Below, piece after piece: positions 38,583 to 45,807 of a DNA stretch of 62,316 nucleotides; the stretch's first letter is position 1, and each line of letters starts with the position of its first letter. A program made the position numbers and the translations under genes. The DNA comes from a virus: positions 1 to 62,316 of IMG/VR virus record IMGVR_UViG_3300025585_000044; one strand, written 5' to 3'. The notes beneath the pieces were generated by a model. The model did not search any database. It saw only the letters and a program-made list of their open reading frames with translations, and had not been told where the DNA came from.

Positions 38583-38640
38583 TTGCGTTGCGTTGCGAGT
38601 CGATGCGTCGCGATGCAGAGTGATGCGTTGCGCTGCGAAG
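38583..38640. repeat. Second NNGCG pentamer tract
   Basis: About 11 consecutive five-base words, mostly NNGCG (TTGCG three times, ATGCG, TCGCG, CTGCG), fill the gap between the gene at 38647 and the start at 38564. The long conserved unit is absent here. Confidence 0.9.
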
Positions 38641-38646
38641 ATCATC

Positions 38647-39213
38647 CTAGATGTTCTGATACGTGTATTTTATTGCGCGGAAGCGCCCATTCAGCCCCCC
38701 GTTTTCCGGGCGGAACCGCCCAAGGCCAATGAACCTCCCTGCCTCATCAAAGTGACGCTCAAATACCTTGGGCGTCACGGTGTCATCCAATATGGCGAAA
38801 ACAACAGTCCCCTTCCATGTCGGCACCTGAGGAAACGTGCGATTGACGCGCTTCCCGGATCCACGAACGCCGTCGCTATTGGCGCTGATGGTAATGGAGG
38901 GAACGGTGGCCTTGAACCAGCCAATGGGGACGTCGCTCTCGCAGATCACGCCTCCCTTGAAGTGTTTAGTGTAGGTGGCCTTCCCCTTGCCGGGGATTTG
39001 GTCGCCAAGGCGCTTGGCGACGGAGTCGAGGGCCTGTTTGAAGCCCATTGCGGGGATAACGATCTCCCCCGCGTCGTTTGTGCTGCACTTCTCCCGCCAT
39101 GTTCGCTCTTCGTAGTCCTCATGGCTTTCCTTCTCTAAATACGGCGTGCCGTGTTTGAGAGATTGCGAGTAGGGGGACGTGCCTTCGAACTCGATGGTTA
39201 CAAGCTTTGGCAT
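38647..39213 (-). CDS. Conserved phage protein, recombination region
   Basis: 188 residues, MPKLVTIEFEGTSPYSQSLK...; GAGG before ATG 39213. A conserved-looking end, FDEAGRFIGLGRFRPENGGLNGRF, contains a G-x-GR-(F/Y)-RP motif that I have seen in phage proteins near exonuclease and annealing genes. Beta-rich; possibly ssDNA- or RNA-associated. Exact role unknown. Confidence 0.65.
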   Translation of the reverse strand: MPKLVTIEFEGTSPYSQSLKHGTPYLEKESHEDYEERTWREKCSTNDAGEIVIPAMGFKQALDSVAKRLGDQIPGKGKATYTKHFKGGVICESDVPIGWFKATVPSITISANSDGVRGSGKRVNRTFPQVPTWKGTVVFAILDDTVTPKVFERHFDEAGRFIGLGRFRPENGGLNGRFRAIKYTYQNI

Positions 39214-39266
39214 ATTTCAACCTCTATGATGCAGATAATCAGGCAACAAATTGCCGCCGATCTTTT

Positions 39267-39295
39267 CCGTATGACTAGGCAAAATTTTTTGTCAA
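39267..39295 (-). promoter_or_regulatory. Leftward promoter for the recombination unit
   Basis: On the minus strand TTGACA (39290-39295), 17 bases, ATACGG (39267-39272). The -35 is perfect and the -10 weak. Upstream of ATG 39213; the plus-strand gene at 39364 starts divergently. Confidence 0.45.
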
Positions 39296-39363
39296 GCGTC
39301 TCTTTGCGGCTTGACTGCCCCCGCAGCCATATGCATGGTCCAGAAGATGATCATTGAGGCTAC

Positions 39364-40116
39364 ATGAAAAACCCGTTTGAAATCCACAACATACAGCATC
39401 TGTCGCCATCTACGTGCAACACATTCATTGGCAGCCCGGCGACTTTTGTGATGGAGAAGCTACTAAAGAGGCGCGGTCAGGTTGGCTGCGCCGCCTTCCG
39501 GGGGACGGCGACTGAGGCCGGCGTTGTTCATGGTTTGCTGACGGGGGCCACAGATGACGAATGCATCAAAGTTGCAAACGAGGAATTTTATAAGCTTTCT
39601 GCGCTCTCCCAGGATCCGGCCAAGAGCAAGGAACAGGCTGCTGTTCCGGATATGGTGCGCGTCGCTCTGGCAGAGCTTAGGGGCTACGGGCCTCCGACAT
39701 CCACGCAAGGAAAAATTGAGTATCGGTTCGACGGGTTGCTTGTCCCGTTTATCGGTTACTATGACGTCGCGTGGGAAAATCACAAGATTATCGTAGACCT
39801 GAAAACTACACATGCAATACCGTCGAAGATCAAAACCAATCACGCGCGTCAGGTTGCCCTATACACTGCGGCGAAGGGTAAAGATTTCGATCCTCGCATT
39901 GCTTACGTCAGCACAAAGAAGTCCGCAGTCTACAGGCTTGAAGACGTAGACCAGCATGTTGCCGCCTTGGGGAAAATAGGGCTTGCAATCCAGAAATTCA
40001 TATCTATGAGCGATGATCCGATGGAGCTCGCGTCGCTTGTTGTTCCCGACGTAGACAGTTTTTACTTCAACGACCCGCTTACACGACAGGCGGCGTTTGA
40101 GATTTGGGGCATGTAG
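39364..40116 (+). CDS. PD-(D/E)XK exonuclease (RecB/Cas4-like)
   Basis: 250 residues. LSPSTCNTFIGSPATFVMEKLL is the typical N-terminal 'S-x-S-x-x-x-(F/Y)' strand-helix. The catalytic core reads FIGYYDVAWENHKIIVDLKTT, with D in G-Y-x-D and D-L-K as the D...(D/E)-x-K pair, followed by HARQVALYTAA, the Q-x-x-x-Y motif of RecB-like nucleases. Probably a 5'-3' dsDNA exonuclease for phage recombination, partnered with the following gene. Confidence 0.82.
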   Translation: MKNPFEIHNIQHLSPSTCNTFIGSPATFVMEKLLKRRGQVGCAAFRGTATEAGVVHGLLTGATDDECIKVANEEFYKLSALSQDPAKSKEQAAVPDMVRVALAELRGYGPPTSTQGKIEYRFDGLLVPFIGYYDVAWENHKIIVDLKTTHAIPSKIKTNHARQVALYTAAKGKDFDPRIAYVSTKKSAVYRLEDVDQHVAALGKIGLAIQKFISMSDDPMELASLVVPDVDSFYFNDPLTRQAAFEIWGM

Positions 40117-40187
40117 TCCCGCAGAGCTTGGCCCGAACCGGGCAAGAGCAAGCAGCAAGCTAGATTGCTGCAACAGGAGAGTAGAAC

Positions 40188-40829
40188 ATGGGTATCGGCA
40201 TCAATTATGAAACCAATAGCGCTGACTTTCTTCCGATCATTAAATATGATGCGCGGGCGGGTCGTCTGACGCGCGTGGATCGCGTCAACGGCGAAAGCAT
40301 CCCGACTGATATCACTTCGGGGTTCAAGGCCGTCTTTGATCTGGAAAACCTTGAGACTGGCTGGATCGACTTTGAGAGCGGGGCGCCGCAGTATGTTTTG
40401 ACGCGCCTTGGGTCTGGACCCAAGCCTGAGAAGCCTGGCGACAAATACCGCGAAGGCATTCGCTGCCTTGTAAAGCTTGGTAAGGACTTTGGCGGCGATG
40501 TTCGCGAGATCAGTTCAACGGCAAAGGCTTTTTTGCGTGGGTTTGATAAGTTGCACGATGACTACAAGGCTGCGTCTGCGGAAAACCCCGGTAAGTTGCC
40601 GGTGGTTGAGTTGAGCCGCACCGCGCCTCACACGACGGGTGAGGGGGCCCGTAAGTCGACGAACTACGTTCCCGAGTTCAGGATCGTCAGCTGGGTGGCT
40701 CGTCCTGGCGATCTTGTTTACAAGGAGCGTGGTTCGTCGACAAGAAATGCGTCGACGCACGCCACGCCGCCCAGCACCGGGGCCACAAAGGTTGCCGCCC
40801 CGGCTGGCGGCGGCGATCTTGGCTGGTAA
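40188..40829 (+). CDS. Probable ssDNA-associated protein
   Basis: 213 residues. MGIGINYETNSADFLPIIKYDARAGRLTRVDRVNG..., FKAVFDLENLETGWIDFESGAPQYVLTRLG, KYREGIRCLVKLGKDFGGDVREISSTAKAFLRGFDKLHDDY, ENPGKLPVVELS and a disordered Gly-rich tail ending GGGDLGW. This family is common beside phage exonucleases. The layout (beta-barrel-like core, flexible acidic/aromatic tail) resembles an SSB, and I infer that role; it is not proven. Confidence 0.65.
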   Translation: MGIGINYETNSADFLPIIKYDARAGRLTRVDRVNGESIPTDITSGFKAVFDLENLETGWIDFESGAPQYVLTRLGSGPKPEKPGDKYREGIRCLVKLGKDFGGDVREISSTAKAFLRGFDKLHDDYKAASAENPGKLPVVELSRTAPHTTGEGARKSTNYVPEFRIVSWVARPGDLVYKERGSSTRNASTHATPPSTGATKVAAPAGGGDLGW

Positions 40830-40883
40830 ATGATTTGTGGGGGCGGCCTTGCGCCGCCTCCGCTGTCCACATCAGGGGAAACC

Positions 40884-41183
40884 ATGCGCTTTTGGGTGAT
40901 CATGAATATGCCGTCATACAACGGCAACGCTGTCCACCAGATGCATGTGGATCACAAGGAGTCAAATAGCCTTGAGGACTTTGTAAAAGCCTTGACGACA
41001 AATGATTTTGTCGTTGTCGAGGAGTTTTACAGAGACAGGCCGGATGCGGACCACTATAGCGCTGGCTACGTTGCGATAAACCATCGTTACGTCGGCAAAA
41101 TAAAAGTATTTAATAAACATGAAAATGGAGAAAGGCATCATGCACCACAAAGAAACCCTCCTTACCGCCGCCAGAATTATTGA
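40884..41183 (+). CDS. Hypothetical protein
   Basis: 99 residues from MRFWVIMNMPSYNGNAVHQM (ATG 40884, GGGGAA upstream). Middle: NSLEDFVKALTTNDFVVVEEFYRD and HYSAGYVAINHRYVGKIKVF, a compact alpha/beta domain. The last ~15 residues overlap the next gene. Not recognised. Confidence 0.65.
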   Translation: MRFWVIMNMPSYNGNAVHQMHVDHKESNSLEDFVKALTTNDFVVVEEFYRDRPDADHYSAGYVAINHRYVGKIKVFNKHENGERHHAPQRNPPYRRQNY

Positions 41184-41484
41184 CGAGCGCCAGCAGCAGT
41201 ATGGGTCGCCTGACACTTGTTTTTACAAGGCCGTGGAAATTGCAAATGCCGTTATCGGCGGCAATCACAAATACACAGAGCGAGAGCTTGCATTGATCCT
41301 GCTATGCGTGAAGCTTGCTCGCATGCAGGAAAACAATACGCTTGAGGACAATTACTTTGACGCCATCAACTACCTTGCATTTGCCGGGCAGTTCTCAATT
41401 GACGCGTCTGACATAAAGTCAAAGCTCCCAAGACCCAAGGCGTCAATAAATCTTGACCGGCTTGAGACCGACATAACGCGTTAA
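41140..41484 (+). CDS. DUF6378-like protein
   Basis: 114 residues from MHHKETLLTAARIIDERQQQ (ATG 41140, GGAG upstream). YGSPDTCFYKAVEIANAVIG, then ELALILLCVKLARMQENNTLEDNYFDAINYLAFA, matches DUF6378, an all-helical phage family that resembles MazG-type nucleotide hydrolases in its D-x-x-D...D-x-x-x-Y pattern. Nucleotide-pool maintenance is possible. Confidence 0.75.
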   Translation: MHHKETLLTAARIIDERQQQYGSPDTCFYKAVEIANAVIGGNHKYTERELALILLCVKLARMQENNTLEDNYFDAINYLAFAGQFSIDASDIKSKLPRPKASINLDRLETDITR

Positions 41485-41491
41485 CAGTAAT

Positions 41492-41521
41492 GGGCCGCGC
41501 GTGTCGCGGCCCTGTTTGTTT
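41492..41521 (+). terminator. Hairpin terminator after the DUF6378 gene
   Basis: GGGCCGCG-CGTGT-CGCGGCCC followed by TGTTTGTTT. Probably partial, as the following genes lack an obvious promoter. Confidence 0.65.
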
Positions 41522-41530
41522 GGAGGCTAT

Positions 41531-41731
41531 ATGCGTAGTATCATATTAAACATAGAAAAGGGAGCGTTTTACATGATTATGATTTTGTGTCTGACACTTG
41601 CTCTGGCGGCATGCGTTGAGCGGTTAAATGTTGACACCAATGGCTATCAAAGCCGCAGGGTGGTTACCGGCAAAGGCGTTGAGTGCATCAAGACCGGCGA
41701 TTACTATGTTAAATGCGGGGAGCGGCGATAA
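41531..41731 (+). CDS. Small putative lipoprotein
   Basis: 66 residues from MRSIILNIEKGAFYMIMILC (ATG 41531, GGAGG). The hydrophobic stretch ends with lipobox LAAC. A second ATG at 41573 also has a ribosome site and would give a shorter signal. The mature part has two more Cys (VECIKTGDYYVKCGERR). Candidate surface or periplasmic protein. Confidence 0.6.
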   Translation: MRSIILNIEKGAFYMIMILCLTLALAACVERLNVDTNGYQSRRVVTGKGVECIKTGDYYVKCGERR

Positions 41732-41952
41732 TGGAAAGGGCCGAGGATGAAGTCTTGCGCCTGCATGGCGTTATAAAAATCCTTGAGGATAGGCTCGACA
41801 CAGAGAGGCGCGCATACATTGATGAGGTTGCGCGCCTCAACAATCAGCTGCATCGAATGAATACAACTATGATGCGCATCAGGCATAGCGCCTCTGATTT
41901 TTCTGATGTCATGTCTATTATAAGAGAGCACGAAACATACTGGGGGGCATAA
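41731..41952 (+). CDS. Small coiled-coil protein
   Basis: 73 residues from MERAEDEVLRLHGVIKILED (ATG 41731, TAATG overlap). A single long helix with heptads (RLHGVIKILEDRLDTERRAYIDEVARLNNQL). Joined to the GcrA-like gene by another TAATG overlap. Confidence 0.65.
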   Translation: MERAEDEVLRLHGVIKILEDRLDTERRAYIDEVARLNNQLHRMNTTMMRIRHSASDFSDVMSIIREHETYWGA

Positions 41953-42449
41953 TGGACGAAAGCCTTAAGCAGGGAATAATCAGGCTTTGGAACGAGGGAA
42001 AGACTGGCGCCGAAATAGCGGAAATTTTTGGTGTAACGAGAAATTCCGTTCTTGGTTTTGTTCATAGAATGCGAAAAAAGGGTTACGATGTTCACCAAAA
42101 AGCGGAAGCGAGACCGGCAAAGGCGCGGCCCCCAAAGCCAAGCGCCGCTCCTGCTAAAATCCTTCCCGATTTGGAGGAAGATATGATCGAGGAATGCATT
42201 GGCGACGAAGGTTCTGTTGCCTCCGTTTTTGATCAATACTTCTCCACTCCGCCATCTGGCAAGACGCTGATGTTTCTTAATATGGCATCATGCAGATTTA
42301 TTGTTTCGCCAGATGGCGCGGAAACAGCAATATACTGCGGGGAAAAAATAGCTCGACGCTCATACTGCAAGGATCATGCAGATCTATGCTACACCCCAAT
42401 ACGTCCGGCAAAAGATAGGTTTAGTATCAATATGCGCTTTCCGCAATAA
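41952..42449 (+). CDS. GcrA-like cell-cycle regulator
   Basis: 165 residues. N-terminal HTH: IIRLWNEGKTGAEIAEIFGVTRNSVLGFVHRM, matching the GcrA 'LW-x-EG-x-S-x-x-x-IA-x-x-LG-x-(V/I)-TRN-(A/S)-V-(I/L)-G-(K/F)-(V/A)-HR' pattern. Linker rich in Pro/Ala/Lys (PAKARPPKPSAAPAK). C-terminal module with SCRFIVSP...YCGEK...SYCKDH, as in GcrA's Cys/His end that binds sigma70. In alphaproteobacteria GcrA activates sigma70 promoters, often at methylated GANTC sites. Here it may redirect host RNA polymerase to phage promoters. Confidence 0.85.
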   Translation: MDESLKQGIIRLWNEGKTGAEIAEIFGVTRNSVLGFVHRMRKKGYDVHQKAEARPAKARPPKPSAAPAKILPDLEEDMIEECIGDEGSVASVFDQYFSTPPSGKTLMFLNMASCRFIVSPDGAETAIYCGEKIARRSYCKDHADLCYTPIRPAKDRFSINMRFPQ

Positions 42450-42558
42450 GGTGGTAAAAGGCGTTTCCGCATTTTGCCGCATATATTGCCACCCCAATGG
42501 CGAGGAAAAGCTTTGCTATAAATAGCAGTTTTTCAAAGTCATTGGGGTGCATCATCAT
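42427..42558 (-). CDS. Small membrane protein at the end of the late operon (43 aa)
   Basis: 43 residues: MMMHPNDFEKLLFIAKLFLA then IGVAIYAAKCGNAFYHLIAESAY, with a transmembrane helix. It starts five bases after the fibre stop and overlaps the end of the convergent GcrA-like gene by 23 bases. No strong ribosome site, so support is moderate. Confidence 0.45.
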   Translation of the reverse strand: MMMHPNDFEKLLFIAKLFLAIGVAIYAAKCGNAFYHLIAESAY

Positions 42559-42562
42559 TTAA

Positions 42563-43426
42563 TCAGGTCTTGATGCAAAAGAGCGTTGCATAGTTTTTTG
42601 GACGCGTTTCTGTGCTTCCGGTCGTTGATGCATTTACCGTTATGCCTGTTGCTGATGAGTTGGTTGTGCGTGTGCCGGTATTATAGAGAAGTCCGGATCC
42701 AAGAGGATATGCCTTGTCGTCGCCGGATTGCGCAAATGACATAGTGTGCGTGTGCTCTGGGTCTGTAATTGCGTGACTGTGATTGAGGTAGGCATCTGCT
42801 TCATATGTTCCAACAGTTCTTGGCGACGGATTTAATCCCGCGCCGGAGCCTCTGACAAATGCTCCACGAAGGTCCGGAACATTAAACGTTGTGGTTCCGT
42901 CTCCCACGCCCCACGCCGTTGAAATAGCCTGGAACAACGCCGAATACGTTGACCGGGAAACAGCCGCGCCGTCGCATAAAATAAAGCCTGTTGGCGCCGA
43001 TGTTCCCCCGTAGGAAATAATCGTTCCCGGCTGCGTAAACGGCATGGCGTATCCAACATTTGTGCCGTCGCTGTAAATAAAAACAGTGCTTCCGCGTGGC
43101 GGCGTTATGCTTGTTCCGCCTCCGAGAGAAGATATTGTCAGGTATCGAATGACTGCGGAAGACGCGTCGCTGGTGCCGTTTGTAACAATCCAGAAGCCGC
43201 CAACTCCGGCCGGGAAAGAAATGGTGACATTATTGCTGAGCGTTCCGTTGAAAAACAAACGCATTGATTGATACTCAGCCGTCGCCAGTGTGTAAGCAGA
43301 CGTGTTTGAAATTGTCGCCGTGCCACCAAATGCGCTGTCTATGTAGCCAAAGTTATTGTTAAGCGGCACATCCCATGTCCCGGAATTATACGCAGGCTGA
43401 TTGAGATTTTTATTTGTTGTGGGCAT
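42563..43426 (-). CDS. Tail collar domain fibre
   Basis: 287 residues. N-terminal MPTTNKNLNQPAYNSGTWDVPLNNNFGYID is a frequent fibre adaptor start. The core is a Phage Tail Collar domain: PGTIISYGGTSAPTGFILCDGAAVSRSTYSALFQAISTAWGVGDGTTTFNVPDLRGAFVRG, then NHSHAITDPEHTHTM and ETRPKNYATLFCIKT. Such domains bind metal at His-x-His sites and form knobs on short fibres. Last large gene of the late operon. Confidence 0.9.
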   Translation of the reverse strand: MPTTNKNLNQPAYNSGTWDVPLNNNFGYIDSAFGGTATISNTSAYTLATAEYQSMRLFFNGTLSNNVTISFPAGVGGFWIVTNGTSDASSAVIRYLTISSLGGGTSITPPRGSTVFIYSDGTNVGYAMPFTQPGTIISYGGTSAPTGFILCDGAAVSRSTYSALFQAISTAWGVGDGTTTFNVPDLRGAFVRGSGAGLNPSPRTVGTYEADAYLNHSHAITDPEHTHTMSFAQSGDDKAYPLGSGLLYNTGTRTTNSSATGITVNASTTGSTETRPKNYATLFCIKT

Positions 43427-43430
43427 GGCT

Positions 43431-45806
43431 TCAAATGCTCCTGCTTGCTATCTCAAGCGCCTTCACAACATGCTCGTCGGGGGCCTTGAGGATGTCCTTC
43501 GTGCCAGCGTTGTTTTTGTTTTTCGCGCGCTCAACGGCGGCCATCAACATATCTGCGGTCATGCCCGGGGCGCGGCCACCTGTTGCGCGGCCCTCGCGCT
43601 CTCTGGCTTGCTCGCCAAGCGGCAGCAGCGTCCTGAACTCCGGGAAGCTGTAGGGGCGCGGAAGATTTCGCGGAGGCAAATTGGCCGCCGCCTCCGCCGC
43701 AAGCTGCGACCCCTCCATGCCCTTGCGACGAGAATACATGCCGGCTGCAAGAAGAAGCGGCGCCCGGAGGCTTTCCGGAACCATCTTTGACAGGATGCCC
43801 GTCGCCATTTCCGCAACAATAGGGGCGGAGAACCATGCCGCCTGCTGAATTGTCCCCAGCCGCTCTGGCGTTAATTCACTTGGCTTACGCGCGATTGTGC
43901 GCATGACATCAGCGTATCGCGCCAGAGTGGCCCGCTCCGCGTCGCTCAAAACAGATTTCGAGAACGAGGCGGCGTTTCCTTTCAGAAACGCGTCAATTTG
44001 CTTTGCCGTGTCAGCAAAATGCGCCGGCGTTGCTTTTTCCGACACGCCAAGGACCGGCGTCATCATTTGACTGATGAATGAGCTTTTGATGTCCTGCAGC
44101 TCCGGGGCATTGGGCCCAACGGCGCGACGGATCTGATTAAAGACTTTCAAGGCATTCGCCTTGGCCGTCACGTCTCCGCTGCCTGCGAAGTTAAACATCA
44201 TGCGGGCGACGTCTTCAGATGTCCTGTTGCGCTCCAGAATGTCGCGCATCATGTTGCCGGCGTCGTCGCCCGTTCTCTTCACGCCATACTTGTTTTGGTA
44301 ATCGGAGAAAAGTTTTCGCGCCTTGCGCCAGTCATCAACAACATCAGGGCCGCCGGAGAAGGAGCCATCAAGCAGTTTGCCCTCAATGTAGCGGTCGTAA
44401 TCCTCGATGAGCCGGCGAATGCCTGCCTTTTCGGTCGATGTCGACGCCTTCTCAAGAGCGGTGTTAAGGCCCTTGCGTGCGCCCTCGACAGCCTGAAAGT
44501 TCTGCCACAAAACCTTGACGCCGCCGGGGCCTTCAATTGTCTGCCCAAGGCTTTTGTTTAATTGCTCAGCCGCAGACTGAACAAACGGCTCGTGATAGAG
44601 ATGCTGCGCCTTGGGGTCGACAGCAAGATTTTGCAGAAGACGGTCGCCGACGTTTGTGATTGCCTCGCGGGAGAATTTTCCCGGGGCCTGCTCCGCGACC
44701 TTGTATGCAGATTGATACTGCGCCTTTAGCTTTGCGGCATTTGATACGCCGCGCGAAACAGCAGCATCAATTGCCTCCCTGACGCCAATAGGAGCCCGGC
44801 CCGTTGCCTGCTCCGCAAATTGCTCGGCGGCTCCCTTCGCCTGCTCCGCAATCGGCCCGTATTCCCCGTGCTTGATTTCGTGGGTTAGTTGAGCCGGGTC
44901 CTCCGTCACCATGCCGCGCTTTGGCTCAATGCCAAATTCACGGAAAGGGGCCTCGCGCGCCGCCTCTTTTGTCAGGCCGCGCTGCTCAAATGTCTGAACA
45001 AGTTGCGGCGCCAAATCGCGTATCTGGGACGCCGTCAAACCGGCTTCTGTCGCAATGCGGACTGCCTCTTCCGTAAGATTTCCGCTGGCGTCAATGACTG
45101 GCTTGCCGCCAAAAAGAAGACGCGTGAGGCCGGAAGCGGCGCTCTCAAGGATTGGGGCTCCAATGCCGCCGGCGGCGGCTCCAATGAGCCCCTCCCTTAT
45201 GGCGTCTGACCACTGATTTTTTTCGGCCGCGCCGGACAGGAAGCCCATTGTGCCCCCGGTCAGGGCTCCTGACGCCATTGCTCCGGCTTCAGGCGCCAGA
45301 ACAGGTAAAGTAGCCATGCCAGCGCCAAGACCGGCAGCAGTGCCAAGAGCGCCTGCCCCAGGAGCCTTCTCGCGCGCCGTGCGGCCAAGACCCACGACCT
45401 CTTCCCGGGTTTTCTCAAAGGGCTGTTCCGCAAATCGCTCATAGCCAGAGACCCCAAGCTTACCCAGTCCCTTGGCTCCAAGGGCCACGGCAGAGGGAAA
45501 GACACCCGGGGCCATTGTTTCGCCAAAGCCTGTGGCGCCGGCCAGAAGCGGCGGCGACACAGATGGCTGCGTCATTTTCTCATAAGCCTCTCGGGCCTGA
45601 GCCTCGTCGCGCCCTTCCTGCCGAGATGATGGCGCGGCAGAAGTGTCCCGACGAGGCGGCAATGGAGCAGCTGTTTTTGGCGGGGCAGGAGGGGCAGGAG
45701 GGGCAGGAGGAGCCACCGGCTCCTGAAACGGTTGCCACCCCATCATCTGCCGCATGAGATCGCGGTTGTAGAGGGGATTGGCGCTGTAATCTTCTTTCTC
45801 GGCCAT
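43431..45806 (-). CDS. Internal virion / DNA ejection protein
   Basis: 791 residues. Pro-rich start (VAPPAPPAPPAPPKTAAPLPP), then Gly/Ala-rich hydrophobic stretches (about residues 145-230: GALGTAAGLGAGMATLPVLAP, GALTGGTMGFLSG, GLIGAAAGGIGAPIL) able to insert in membranes, then a long helical region, ending ATGGRAPGMTADMLMAAVERAKNK. The layout matches P22 gp16/gp20-type ejection proteins. Leaves the virion to help DNA cross the cell envelope. Adjacent to the lytic transglycosylase protein. Confidence 0.8.
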   Translation of the reverse strand: MAEKEDYSANPLYNRDLMRQMMGWQPFQEPVAPPAPPAPPAPPKTAAPLPPRRDTSAAPSSRQEGRDEAQAREAYEKMTQPSVSPPLLAGATGFGETMAPGVFPSAVALGAKGLGKLGVSGYERFAEQPFEKTREEVVGLGRTAREKAPGAGALGTAAGLGAGMATLPVLAPEAGAMASGALTGGTMGFLSGAAEKNQWSDAIREGLIGAAAGGIGAPILESAASGLTRLLFGGKPVIDASGNLTEEAVRIATEAGLTASQIRDLAPQLVQTFEQRGLTKEAAREAPFREFGIEPKRGMVTEDPAQLTHEIKHGEYGPIAEQAKGAAEQFAEQATGRAPIGVREAIDAAVSRGVSNAAKLKAQYQSAYKVAEQAPGKFSREAITNVGDRLLQNLAVDPKAQHLYHEPFVQSAAEQLNKSLGQTIEGPGGVKVLWQNFQAVEGARKGLNTALEKASTSTEKAGIRRLIEDYDRYIEGKLLDGSFSGGPDVVDDWRKARKLFSDYQNKYGVKRTGDDAGNMMRDILERNRTSEDVARMMFNFAGSGDVTAKANALKVFNQIRRAVGPNAPELQDIKSSFISQMMTPVLGVSEKATPAHFADTAKQIDAFLKGNAASFSKSVLSDAERATLARYADVMRTIARKPSELTPERLGTIQQAAWFSAPIVAEMATGILSKMVPESLRAPLLLAAGMYSRRKGMEGSQLAAEAAANLPPRNLPRPYSFPEFRTLLPLGEQAREREGRATGGRAPGMTADMLMAAVERAKNKNNAGTKDILKAPDEHVVKALEIASRSI

Positions 45807-45807
45807 T

